DNA from: Nitrosopumilaceae archaeon
GTDB lineage: Archaea > Thermoproteota > Nitrososphaeria > Nitrososphaerales > Nitrosopumilaceae
Direction of reading: 5' to 3'
Assembly: GCA_030041535.1 (NCBI GenBank)
Contig: JASHNR010000018.1
Coordinates: forward strand, 1-64,000
Length of the DNA stretch: 64,000 bases
The notes beneath the pieces were generated by a model. The model ran no database searches. It was not told the DNA's origin and worked only from the letters and a program-made list of their open reading frames with translations. Below are positions 7,951-16,190 of the stretch, piece after piece. Numbering within the stretch: the first letter of the stretch is position 1; each line of letters opens with the position of its first letter. The position numbers and the translations under genes are program-made.

Positions 7951-8601
7951 ATGGTCTGGATTAGACGATGTACTCACTACTTATTCATAGTAGTGGTAGC
8001 AGTAAACTCGACCTTGTTGACAATCAACACTGGAGACTATGAGTTCTACACCGACTGGGCATGGACATCGTTTGTCATATTTACCATAGGACAATCGATG
8101 ATGCTCATAGTGGGCGCGTCATATTATCTTACGTTCACTGGTGTACCAGGAACGGCAACCTACTATGCGCTGATAATGACAGTGTATACATGGATTGCAA
8201 AAGGTGCGTGGTTCTCGTTAGGATATCCGTACAGCTTCATCGTTCCACCAATATGGATACCATCGGCAATACTGATGGATCTGGCGTATTGGGCAACCAA
8301 GAGAAACAAGCACATGCTTATCTTGGTTGGAGGTGTGCTGGCTGGAATGTCAATGTCGATGTTTAACATGGTTAATCTATTGACAATAGATGATCCATTA
8401 GAGACTGCATTCAAGTATCCAAGGACTACATTGCCTCCATACATGACTCCTATAGAACCCCAAGTAGGCAAGTTCTATGATAGTCCTGTAGCGTTAGGTG
8501 CAGGTGCCGCCGCCGTTTTGGCCCCAACAATGGCGGCATTGGGATGCAAATTAACAACCTGGACTTACAGATGGATGGCAGCTTGGTCTAAATGGGACTA
8601 G
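7951..8601 (+). CDS. amoA: ammonia monooxygenase subunit A, archaeal type
   Basis: 216 residues, the usual length for archaeal AmoA. It starts M-V-W-I-R-R-C-T-H-Y-L-F and ends W-T-Y-R-W-M-A-A-W-S-K-W-D, with the familiar central blocks Y-Y-L-T-F-T-G-V-P-G-T-A-T and L-P-P-Y-M-T-P-I-E-P-Q-V-G-K-F-Y. The protein is a polytopic subunit of the membrane copper monooxygenase that oxidises ammonia to hydroxylamine. No amoX, amoC or amoB follows; about 420 bp on the right and 350 bp on the left hold no gene. The subunit is complete and shows no lesion. Confidence 0.98.
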   Translation: MVWIRRCTHYLFIVVVAVNSTLLTINTGDYEFYTDWAWTSFVIFTIGQSMMLIVGASYYLTFTGVPGTATYYALIMTVYTWIAKGAWFSLGYPYSFIVPPIWIPSAILMDLAYWATKRNKHMLILVGGVLAGMSMSMFNMVNLLTIDDPLETAFKYPRTTLPPYMTPIEPQVGKFYDSPVALGAGAAAVLAPTMAALGCKLTTWTYRWMAAWSKWD

Positions 8602-8985
8602 CCTCCTTTCTTCCTTTTTCTCAAACATCATCGTCTTTTAATATTTAAAACAAAAATCCCATACAATCTTAAAAAAATCCTTTTAGAAGCTGTCAAGTAG
8701 TATCGTATCTGGAATTAGTTTCTCTTTCTTTTTACAATCTTTGAAAATTTTAAGATGGTATCTCAAAATGGCATACATGAAAGATTTTCTACCGGTATGC
8801 ACAACATATGTCCAAGATACATCATGCTTGCAAGCACTAAAACAGTGGATGCGCCCATTGAAACATACCACCATCTGAATTTCATACATGACATGTATGG
8901 TCAAATTACAATATAAAACTACAACTAATACTCAGCGAACTAAAAATCAGATTGAATATCTTGCAATTATTCCATATGATGATCT
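8602..8985. other. gene-free interval after amoA
   Basis: Immediately after the amoA stop is a pyrimidine-rich CTTTCTTCCTTTTTCT tract (about 8605-8621) that may end transcription. Frames in this interval, including a 73-codon one on the minus strand, have no protein-like composition. No AmoX-like protein was found. Confidence 0.5.
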
Positions 8986-9217
8986 ATGTGATTAAGCTTT
9001 AAATCATTGGAACAATAATGAAGATATGACAGATGCATCATGCGGATGTGAAGCGACATCAGGCACTGATAGTCTATGCGATTGTGAGATGCAAGGAGAG
9101 TGCCTTTGTAATGTTTCTTGTATGTGCAAATCCAAAGTTTGCAAGGCTCAGACAAAAAATTCAGGTAAATGTTTTACTGTATGAGCCCAAGAAATTTCTG
9201 GTTCTTCTCCAAGCTTG
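8986..9217 (+). repeat. inverted repeat, left copy (partner 13547-13780)
   Basis: About 230 bp nearly identical to the reverse complement of 13547-13780. It spans the promoter (TTTAAATC at 8998-9005), the whole Cys-rich gene, and a relic of the last 40 or so bp of the TPR gene, which is complete only at the right copy. The right copy therefore looks ancestral. Confidence 0.9.
9026..9184 (+). CDS. Cys-rich metallothionein-like protein, copy 1
   Basis: 52 residues with ten Cys at 6, 8, 18, 20, 26, 28, 32, 34, 39 and 49, forming four C-x-C pairs (C-G-C, C-D-C, C-L-C, C-M-C), with Lys, Ser, Asp and Glu between and no aromatic residue except one late Phe. This is the composition of metallothioneins, so cytoplasmic binding of Cu(I) or Zn(II) is inferred; homology to a named family was not established. 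A TATA box TTTAAATC about 25 bp upstream indicates a leaderless mRNA. The reading frame is conserved in the second copy while its C-terminus differs (11 residues here against 6 after Cys-39 plus 2), supporting a real gene. Confidence 0.75.
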   Translation: MTDASCGCEATSGTDSLCDCEMQGECLCNVSCMCKSKVCKAQTKNSGKCFTV

Positions 9218-9407
9218 AAAAATTTTTTACATGAGTGTATGATTGAGATAGAAAAAATAAAAAATCCAGATTTTTATATGATCTTGATTCATTGAACTCT
9301 ATATACAGAAATTGCAATATCAGTTTCTGAGTTAGCCTTGAGGTATTGTCGCATAATTTGAATTAATGATTGGTCCAATATTTGATAAAAACATAATAAG
9401 ACTATGA

Positions 9408-9974
9408 TCAATTATGGTTATTTTTCCGTCCCTTTTTGAATATAAGATAACCAAATATTCCGCATCCTACACCAAGTGGAGCAACATATTCTAAAAATGA
9501 TACTACACTTGATAGTATTTCCAATATGTCATATCTGGGTGACCAGACAAATAGATTGAAAGGCGCTACCGTAATGTATCTTGTTGTATCTACTCTTAAT
9601 GCGACCAGATAGTGCCCGCCTTTTGGAAATTTATAAACAAACGAAAAATCTCCGCCACTTATCTTGTTTTTAAAGCTGTAAATTGGAATGTGTTGATTTG
9701 GATCTGTCGATGTAATAGTGACCATTGCAAGAAAATTTCTTATATGACTGCCAGTAAGATTCTGTACACTAAATGCTAACGTAACGTTCTTTCCGGTTTG
9801 TACAGTGATCGGAGTTTGGCCAAACTCCATCTTGATACCGTGCATATCGTTTTGTACCTCTTGGAAGTTCAATCCATGAAGATGAGCAGATGCATGTTTT
9901 ACCCCAAACGGTCCAGTTGCTATTGCCATTGCAACTAGCAAAATAATGATCAACCACGGCTTCATAGTTTGCAA
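9408..9974 (-). CDS. membrane-anchored extracytoplasmic beta-domain protein with predicted N-terminal His
   Basis: 188 residues. A signal peptide ends V-K-H-A-S-A at residue 30, so the processed protein would begin H-L-H-G-L-N-F. A beta-sandwich-like domain follows (about 50-145, with P-K-G-G-H-Y-L-V-A-L), then a transmembrane helix (about 150-178) and a basic K-K-G-R-K tail. N-terminal His, beta-domain and C-terminal helix is the layout of archaeal AmoB and, for the His, of CopC-like copper proteins. The H-x-H pair of AmoB is not seen. Copper binding is inference. It is downstream of the similarly built gene at 10027 (52-bp gap) and converges on the Cys-rich gene. Confidence 0.8.
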   Translation of the reverse strand: MQTMKPWLIIILLVAMAIATGPFGVKHASAHLHGLNFQEVQNDMHGIKMEFGQTPITVQTGKNVTLAFSVQNLTGSHIRNFLAMVTITSTDPNQHIPIYSFKNKISGGDFSFVYKFPKGGHYLVALRVDTTRYITVAPFNLFVWSPRYDILEILSSVVSFLEYVAPLGVGCGIFGYLIFKKGRKNNHN

Positions 9975-10026
9975 ACCTCAAGTACATTTGACTAGTTTTA
10001 GGACATGCATGAAAAACCTGTTATTT

Positions 10027-10641
10027 TTAAAGATCAATCTTTGCTAACATGCTCTTCATCCTATCTCTAGCTATCCATATTACAGACACCATGATTACGC
10101 CTACAAACGCATCTTCCAATATTGGAAACATCTCTCTCTCATTATCTGACATGTTTGGAGGAGGTTGTACTATAACGACTGGCCCTGCCGGATGTGGATT
10201 TTGGTAAACAGTGGTGGAATATGACACAGACAAGTTGTTATCTGCTATTTTTTCAAGGCTTATGGTTACAGGCCCTGGATTGTCAAAAGCAAAATATTTG
10301 TAATCGCCACTTTCCAGAGTTGTTCCTGGAATTCTTACAAGCTCCTTACCGCCTTGTGATATAACAAATTGGTAATCTACGTTTGGTACGATGATACCCG
10401 TTTCATGATCATAGAATTGAAAAATGAATATGATTTTTTCATCAGTTAAGATATTATGCGGTTCCCATGTCAGGTCCGCTTCATACTTACCGTCTTGTGT
10501 ATATGCTATTTCAGGAAATGTCAGATTCTTAGAGCTTGCATCAACTGTATTTGTTTGCACGGAATATAATTGGCCATATGCCATGGGTTCAAAAAGAACT
10601 GCGAGTACAGCAATGACCAGTAAGCATCTCATGCCTTTCAT
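10027..10641 (-). CDS. membrane-anchored extracytoplasmic beta-domain protein
   Basis: 204 residues: signal peptide ending M-A-Y-G (about residue 23), a beta-rich domain (about 40-150) with E-S-G-D-Y-K-Y and T-W-E-P-H segments, a proline-rich linker, a transmembrane helix (about 172-190) and a short R-D-R-M-K-S cytoplasmic tail. It is the first of two like-oriented genes with the same overall layout and probably forms an operon with the next one. Function unknown. Confidence 0.8.
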   Translation of the reverse strand: MKGMRCLLVIAVLAVLFEPMAYGQLYSVQTNTVDASSKNLTFPEIAYTQDGKYEADLTWEPHNILTDEKIIFIFQFYDHETGIIVPNVDYQFVISQGGKELVRIPGTTLESGDYKYFAFDNPGPVTISLEKIADNNLSVSYSTTVYQNPHPAGPVVIVQPPPNMSDNEREMFPILEDAFVGVIMVSVIWIARDRMKSMLAKIDL

Positions 10642-11019
10642 AACTGTTTTAATCCGGACTTGAAAAAGTCACTGAGAATTTCATGTCGAATCAATTATCC
10701 ACTACCGCCATAACAACCGCCCAGCCATGCACACCGCCGTAAAAATTGCACACATCTTTACTTTTGCTGAATATTTCAGATTCCATGTGCGGTATACATC
10801 ATCATACCATATTAGTGAGACATAACTTTGTTAATCAAAATATAATTTCTGTTTATTGCATACTCACATACTGCAGTATGACAAAATATCTCTGAATAGA
10901 GTTATGTTATTTTATAGCCATGCCATTTCAATGCATAAAGTACGCTTTTGAGTTTGTGTCAAATATTCCGCTAACATTCTACGATCTGTTCGCAAATTCA
11001 ATGAAATTGAATTGTATGT
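10642..11019. other. gene-free interval
   Basis: Promoter side of the gene ending at 10641 and downstream side of the gene at 11020. No credible coding frame. A palindrome TACTGCAGTA lies near 10868-10877; nothing else was recognised. Confidence 0.45.
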
Positions 11020-12318
11020 CTAAGTAGGTCGCGCCGCTCCACAGTTTGAGCAGTGGTTTTGACTTGTGAGCGTATAGTATCCGCATTTGAAGCATAGCCA
11101 ATCTTTTTCTTCTTTTTCCATCACAACAATAGTATTTGATTTTACAGCTCCATCAAACTTGTCAGCCCACTGTTGTCTTTGCTCGTATTGCACAGGACCC
11201 CATGGCGCATCAGGTTTTCTATTCTTATCACTTTTCAGCTTTTTATTGCTCCAGATGAATACGAATACTGCAATACCGCCTCCAAATGCTGCCATACCAT
11301 ACATGACCATACCTGATATGCCTCCCGCTGTTGTATTGGATACATTAGCAGCTGCGGTAGGAGTGGTGGTAAAAGCAGGTGCACCTCCCACATTATACGC
11401 CTGCGCCTGACCCTCTACATCAAATGTCCCAGAAGCTGGTTGCTCTATAGTACGAAGGTGATAGACGGCGTCGCTAGTAAAGTCTGCATCCTCCTGTTTA
11501 GCATTCATCACTCCCGCTTGTATCGTACTGACTCCTGATGAAAAAGTAGTTACTGCAATCTTTGTTCCGGTGTATTGTAATGTGGTTGCCCCGCTAACAA
11601 TATAAGATGGATCAAATAAATGGTCCCAGCTGCTCAATGGCTGCTGTTTGAAAAGTGTGCTTGCATCAAGAAGATTTTCTTCAAGTAACTTCTCCGCATT
11701 GCTTCCCTTTATGGCACCATATACAACAGGTAATTCTTTTTGAATAAAACTAATTGGGTAGTTGATCTCCAAGTTGCCATAAGTTGGAGTAGATAGAGTA
11801 ACGTCTTGATTTATGTCAAAACCTGCCCAGGAGGCATCAAGAATGAATGGAGTGCCCCCTCCTCCAATACCTGCATTTACCGTATTGGTGCCTTGATACA
11901 TGACATATCCAATTATTGTTGGAATCACCTGAACCAGATAAGTAATTGAGGCCTCGTCTGAACCTCCGTTAATCTGTACGATATAATTGACTTTGAGATT
12001 TGTTACTGTAGCAGAACTCTTTTGAGCTTTTATGGCATTATCTAGAATCTGCATAAAGTTAGCAGTACTTGGATTATCCGAAGAGTCTGTGCTAAATGAT
12101 ATTGTCGTATTCTTGCCATTTAGTGCACTCTCTAATTTGCCGCCGTTCTTGTAATCTATGAATATTATCTTTGTGAATTTGAAATTCGGAGTGATGGCAT
12201 TGCCAGATATTGGCAAATACGCAGTAAGATCAGTAGTGGCCCAAACGGGCAAAATCATTCCAGATATCAACATGCTGCTTATTGCGCAAACAAAGAGAAA
12301 TTTGCTCATATTATACAT
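11020..12318 (-). CDS. secreted membrane-anchored protein with cytoplasmic zinc ribbon
   Basis: 432 residues. A signal peptide (ending about 28, V-W-A) is followed by a long extracytoplasmic domain rich in Ser, Thr and Asn (30-325), a glycine-rich transmembrane helix (about 330-352), a basic cytoplasmic linker and a C-terminal zinc ribbon with C-F-K-C and C-S-N-C-G in the last 25 residues. The layout suggests a sensor or scaffold that links the cell surface to the cytoplasm; this is inference. A TATA-like AATATAATA lies just upstream of the first ATG. A relic of the same tail is at 4711. Confidence 0.85.
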   Translation of the reverse strand: MYNMSKFLFVCAISSMLISGMILPVWATTDLTAYLPISGNAITPNFKFTKIIFIDYKNGGKLESALNGKNTTISFSTDSSDNPSTANFMQILDNAIKAQKSSATVTNLKVNYIVQINGGSDEASITYLVQVIPTIIGYVMYQGTNTVNAGIGGGGTPFILDASWAGFDINQDVTLSTPTYGNLEINYPISFIQKELPVVYGAIKGSNAEKLLEENLLDASTLFKQQPLSSWDHLFDPSYIVSGATTLQYTGTKIAVTTFSSGVSTIQAGVMNAKQEDADFTSDAVYHLRTIEQPASGTFDVEGQAQAYNVGGAPAFTTTPTAAANVSNTTAGGISGMVMYGMAAFGGGIAVFVFIWSNKKLKSDKNRKPDAPWGPVQYEQRQQWADKFDGAVKSNTIVVMEKEEKDWLCFKCGYYTLTSQNHCSNCGAARPT

Positions 12319-12618
12319 GGATGTAAGGTTTGTATTATATTATGACTATCCAATCTTAGATGTGCAATCTTGATTTATGTTTCACAAAACTGGCTGCCGT
12401 TTCATGTCGAGTGTTTTTAAGAAATGGTGTATCATACTGAAATGAACTACAATCTTCCTTCCATGGCTGAACACGTAGGAAGTGAAAATATAGTTCTAGT
12501 CACCGTGTTCAGCATTTCGTGATTTAGTAAACGTAGTATCTCTATTCTGTTTCTACAACAGCAATACATTACAATCATTTGCATTCATTAATTTAGTAAA
12601 AATGAGAATTATCGTTAC
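12319..12618. other. intergenic promoter region
   Basis: Divergent spacer between the zinc-ribbon membrane protein and the TPR gene. It is AT-rich with TATA-like sequences at both sides and contains a partial palindrome near 12466-12510 (CTGAACACG ... CGTGTTCAG). No gene seen. Confidence 0.45.
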
Positions 12619-13590
12619 ATGTTATTAGATAGATACCACAAAAATGTTATAGGCTTGAGGTTTGGATTCTGGAAAAAACAGATATCAGACAAAAAAGACA
12701 GAAAGAGAATAGAATTAGGTTCTGGAGAGAATCAGAAAAAGGAATCTATATCACATGGACTGGAATCAGAAGAGACAAAAGTACTTGATGTGCAACCCCC
12801 ACAAGACGAGAAATCGTTATTGATCAAACTTGAAGAAAATCAAAAGTATGTGGTGATAGGATTGACAAGGGCAGGCGGAACGCTCATGCTCAAGGCAGGA
12901 CAGTCAGTCAAGTTGTTGGAGGAAGTAAGAAACGATATTGCCACCACCATCGAGGAAAATAGGAAACTAAAACAATTGCTGCAAAACAAGGGCTGGACAG
13001 AAAGTGACGAATATCTACTTGCAGTCGGAAACTTTCATTACTTTAGAGGCGTGCCACACAACTCACTTGAATTTTATGATCACATATTAGAGAGAAATCC
13101 AGACAAGATCTCCGCATTAAACAATAAAGGTGTGATACTTGATAACTTGAGTATGAATACAACAGCACTTGAATGCTATGATAAAGCCTTGAAAATGCAT
13201 TCGGAAAATGCACACATTTGGTTCAATAGGGGAATGTCGCTTTACAAGGAGGGTAGATACGACGAGGCATTGGAATCGTTTGGCATGACGCTCAGGATAG
13301 AACCACTATATTCCAGCGCTGTTGCTTTTAAAGCTCATGCCCTCTCAAGGTTAGGTAGAAAGAATGAAGCATTCGAGTTTTACAACAGGGCTCTACTTTC
13401 AGATCCTGACAATGCTGAACTGTTATACAACAAAGCGCGCGTCTGTTCGTTAAAGGGTATGAATCAAGAGGCGCTTGCTACACTTGAGAAAGCAATAGGA
13501 ATTGATCCGAGGTTGAAGGTAATGGCTACACAGGATAAATCTTTTGCAAGCTTGGAAAAGAACCAGAAATTTCTTGGGCTCATACAGTAA
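12619..13590 (+). CDS. tetratricopeptide-repeat protein
   Basis: 323 residues. The N-terminal 140 are charged and partly coiled-coil (repeated K, E, Q and a leucine-rich heptad region around 95-125). From about residue 130 there are five to six TPR units with the usual W-x-x-x-G-x-x-x-x-x and A-x-x-x-Y/F-x-x-x-L pattern, for example W-F-N-R-G-M-S-L-Y-K-E-G-R-Y-D-E-A. A cytoplasmic protein-interaction scaffold. It ends 5 bp before the convergent Cys-rich gene, and its last bases lie within the inverted repeat. Confidence 0.85.
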   Translation: MLLDRYHKNVIGLRFGFWKKQISDKKDRKRIELGSGENQKKESISHGLESEETKVLDVQPPQDEKSLLIKLEENQKYVVIGLTRAGGTLMLKAGQSVKLLEEVRNDIATTIEENRKLKQLLQNKGWTESDEYLLAVGNFHYFRGVPHNSLEFYDHILERNPDKISALNNKGVILDNLSMNTTALECYDKALKMHSENAHIWFNRGMSLYKEGRYDEALESFGMTLRIEPLYSSAVAFKAHALSRLGRKNEAFEFYNRALLSDPDNAELLYNKARVCSLKGMNQEALATLEKAIGIDPRLKVMATQDKSFASLEKNQKFLGLIQ

Positions 13591-13780
13591 AACATTTACC
13601 TGAAATTTTTTGTCTGAGTCTTGCAAACTTTGGATTTGCACATACAAGAAACATTGCAAATACACTCTCCCTGCATCTCACAATCGCATAGACTATCAGT
13701 GCCTGATGTCGCTTCACATCCGCATGATGTATCTGTCATATCTTCATTATTGTTCCAAATGATTTAAACCTTAATCACAT
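13547..13780 (-). repeat. inverted repeat, right copy (partner 8986-9217)
   Basis: Reverse complement of the left copy, including the end of the TPR gene, the complete Cys-rich gene and its promoter (TTTAAACC on the plus strand near 13763). The two arms face each other across about 4.3 kb and could support inversion by homologous recombination. Confidence 0.9.
13596..13739 (-). CDS. Cys-rich metallothionein-like protein, copy 2
   Basis: 47 residues with nine Cys at 6, 8, 18, 20, 26, 28, 32, 34 and 39, in the same positions as copy 1. Differences inside the shared part are few (for example A4T, L27I, A41T) and conservative. After residue 45 a one-base difference changes the frame, so this copy ends in F-R and lacks the tenth Cys. 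Composition (C-x-C pairs, Lys, Ser, no aromatic residue before the end) indicates thiolate metal binding; the metal is not known. Leaderless start as in copy 1. Confidence 0.75.
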   Translation of the reverse strand: MTDTSCGCEATSGTDSLCDCEMQGECICNVSCMCKSKVCKTQTKNFR

Positions 13781-14089
13781 CGCATGATCTGAATTAATTT
13801 CTATTAGTGGATGTGAATTGACCTTCAGATCATAGTAATACATCGGTATGTTACAAGGAAAAAATTTCACATAAATGTCTGCAAGACCATAATACTTTAA
13901 TTTATCAAGTTATTGAAGTAGCTACAAAATTCTTTTTCCAAATTTTTTATTTCGAAAAATTCCGGTTGGGTTGATCTAACCACACATATAACATACCACG
14001 CGCAAACTCAATCGGTAAACTCTACAATTTTTCTTTTTTATAAATTAGATCCAAAAAATTAAACTCGGGGATTAATGCATTAAAAAAAT
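13781..14089. other. gene-free AT-rich interval
   Basis: No credible coding frame on either strand. A run of AT-rich sequence near 14036-14065 can serve as promoter for the decayed phosphatase gene. Confidence 0.45.
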
Positions 14090-14782
14090 ATGAAACCATT
14101 TTGCCCAAAAAGAAATTCTCATCTAGTTATCGTATCTGATTACGATGACACACACTGATAAATCAACAAGACTGCACAAAGGTGTTATTGATGCCATAGA
14201 ACAGATTAAGATGGAGTTTGATACAAAATTCATCATAGCCTCAGGCAGGAACATGGATTTCTTCCTTGAAAAGGTAACCGATGACAGAATCTATGATTTG
14301 GTTGATGCGTTTGTGGCAGAAAATGGTGCAGTAATACACCTTTCTGAATCTTCACTCGCTATGATATATGGTAAAAAAATTCAAACAAGATCAAAGATGT
14401 GTTTGGCGACTCAATTCCTCAAGATCAGAAGGGAGAAGTGGTGACATCCACTAAAAAGATCTTCAAGGATGAGGTAGAGAAGACCATACTAAAGAATAAC
14501 CTTCCGGCAGAGATCCAGTACAATAAAGATTCTTAGATGGTTCTGCCCCTAGGAATTACGAAAGCAACTGCAGTGATGAGAATCATTGGCAAATTAGATA
14601 GCAATACTAAAATTATATGCACGGGAGATGCAGAAAACGATCTACCACTTTTTGAGATTGTGGATCTTAGCGTCACACCCTCAAATTCTGTGCCTGAAGT
14701 AAAAAAAAGAGATGATATCACAAGCAATGGTTATGATGGGACTGCAATAGAACGTTTTCTCAAAGGATTTACAAGTCGGTAG
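14090..14782 (+). pseudogene. HAD-family phosphatase (Cof/SPP-like), three lesions
   Basis: All four HAD motifs can be read but not in one frame. Motif I S-D-Y-D-D-T is at the start of the 14090 frame, which stops within an ACACAC repeat near 14150. The frame from 14145 carries motif II (I-I-A-S-G-R-N). A second shift near 14370-14400 returns to the first frame (K-D-V-F-G-D ...), which has an in-frame TAG at 14534 and then carries motif III (G-I-T-K-A-T-A-V) and motif IV (C-T-G-D-A-E-N-D-L-P). The ancestral enzyme would be a sugar-phosphate or phosphoglycolate phosphatase of about 230 residues. Inactive as it stands. Confidence 0.85.
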
Positions 14783-14805
14783 AAAGAGGCGGTGAGTAAT
14801 ATATC

Positions 14806-15316
14806 ATGGAAAGGAAGATCTGCGTCAATACACAAACTCCTCTAGTTAGATTCAAAATAACTCAAGATGAGATAGTGAAAAGAATAGGTCAGTTCAATGA
14901 ACCGTTGGATCTAAAAAGATTGCATGAAGGACATGAGTATCAATTCACGCCAGGCGGCGTGACTAGAATGGTTTTTCCACTTGTTAGGAATATGTTAGCT
15001 AACAATAATCATAAGTGATGTCCATTGGGTATCCCTTAATCGTATAGGATCACCCCTTACCGTGATAGAAGGTGTCACGTTACACCATGTAATTCTCAAT
15101 GAAGTAAAGATGGAAGGGTATGGTGATACCAAAGAAGCAATATACAATACATTCTTGGGCATTGAACAAAATGAGTCATCAGAGGAAGTAATGTGGAAGG
15201 ATGAGTTTTTAGATTATATATACTACAACAGGCTTTCTGCAGAAGAGATACAGAAAATGGCAAGAATTTCTTCAATCTCTAATTTCAAGTGCAATTACAA
15301 ATCTTGTGGAAGATGA
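14806..15316 (+). pseudogene. broken gene of unknown family, possible glycosyltransferase relic
   Basis: Two frames, 14806-15018 and 15062-15316, continue one another: a one-base change near 15015 joins N-M-L-A-N-N to I-S-D-V-H-W-V-S-L-N-R-I-G and onward. The combined 170 residues (P-G-G-V-T-R-M-V-F-P-L-V ... E-G-V-T-L-H-H-V) look like the start of a longer enzyme; the rest is missing. Position directly after a sugar-phosphatase-like gene suggests a glycosyltransferase paired with it, for instance in compatible-solute synthesis, but this is weak inference. Confidence 0.55.
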
Positions 15317-15343
15317 GATATCAAAAGTAGACGTATCAAATCA

Positions 15344-15739
15344 TCAAACAGAGATCAAAATTAGATATACAAGTACAATTACACCAAAGACAACAAGACC
15401 AATGCTTGCCAGATACATGATGGAATGGCTTGGCACATAAGACCCAGCTTCTATTGCTCTCTGAGCTTTGACATAATTTATCAGCGCATAAACTATCAAT
15501 AAAATACCAAGGCCTATCATGCTCATGCCAAGAATAGTTGATGAGTGTTGGGTAGGAAGGTTTTGTGAGATTGGCTGATTTTTTGTTATGATGCTAAACT
15601 CTTTGAGAAAGAGGCTGAATCTTGCAACTATGAAACCCAAACCCATGAGGGCAATACAAGTACGTAGCCATGCAAGAAAGGTACGTTCGTTGGCAAGATG
15701 TTGGGTTGAGCGGTCAGGTTTTTTATCTTCTGCAGACAA
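15344..15739 (-). CDS. DUF202 (YidH-like) membrane protein
   Basis: 131 residues with the family signature at the N-terminus (L-A-N-E-R-T-F-L-A-W-L-R-T, residues 16-28) and three transmembrane helices (about 30-48, 68-90, 105-128). DUF202 proteins are small membrane proteins of unknown function. It is followed at 15842 by a 54-residue membrane protein on the same strand; a decayed copy of this pair lies at 32.1-32.4 kb. Confidence 0.85.
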   Translation of the reverse strand: MSAEDKKPDRSTQHLANERTFLAWLRTCIALMGLGFIVARFSLFLKEFSIITKNQPISQNLPTQHSSTILGMSMIGLGILLIVYALINYVKAQRAIEAGSYVPSHSIMYLASIGLVVFGVIVLVYLILISV

Positions 15740-15841
15740 TCATCTAAAACTAATATCATATGCATATAAGGTTCTGGTTTCAATTTTACTAACGATGTCA
15801 TACATCCTAAGGCATCTCTGATTCTGTCATCATCTGTGTAC

Positions 15842-16006
15842 TCATGAGCTTTCATAATGTGATTTTTTATTTATTTTCAATCTAATGTTTTCAATGATTG
15901 GCTCTAACAATATTATTCCAATAACAACAGACGTGAGCACGGCCGATCCTATTCCTATATAAACAAAGACACTGACTACAGATTCACCCATTGCCTGGCC
16001 AAACAT
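15842..16006 (-). CDS. 54-residue single-helix membrane protein, copy 1
   Basis: Starts M-F-G-Q-A-M-G-E-S and has one long hydrophobic helix (about residues 10-35) followed by a basic, probably cytoplasmic, tail (I-R-L-K-I-N-K-K). It is supported by an intact paralogue at 32262-32426 in which the changes are mostly synonymous or conservative (for example E35D, I37V, H50R). It lies upstream of the DUF202 gene and diverges from tfb. Function unknown. Confidence 0.75.
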   Translation of the reverse strand: MFGQAMGESVVSVFVYIGIGSAVLTSVVIGIILLEPIIENIRLKINKKSHYESS

Positions 16007-16190
16007 ATTTCTCTAAATTTAATTTTGATTCATTTTTTTTATATCTAGATTAACAATGTTCGTCATCTTCTAAATATCAAGTCTAACACTTAGGTTTGAA
16101 GACGAAATTGTTTGAAAAACATCCTGTTACATCCGTTCATTGTAGGGAGTTCTGTCAATGAAAAGAAAAATGACGACTATTCAGGAAAAG
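15842..16190 (+). repeat. duplicated block, copy 1 (partner about 32262-32595)
   Basis: The 54-residue gene, the divergent promoter region and the first 12 or so nt of tfb recur in the same orientation at 32.3-32.6 kb. The stretch around the start of the small gene and its upstream 70 bp is almost identical; identity falls toward tfb. The DUF202 gene to the left is also represented there by a fragment. Confidence 0.85.

Noticed and set aside
8683-8904. 73-codon minus-strand frame downstream of amoA
   Set aside because: Composition is not protein-like and it does not resemble AmoX, AmoC or AmoB.
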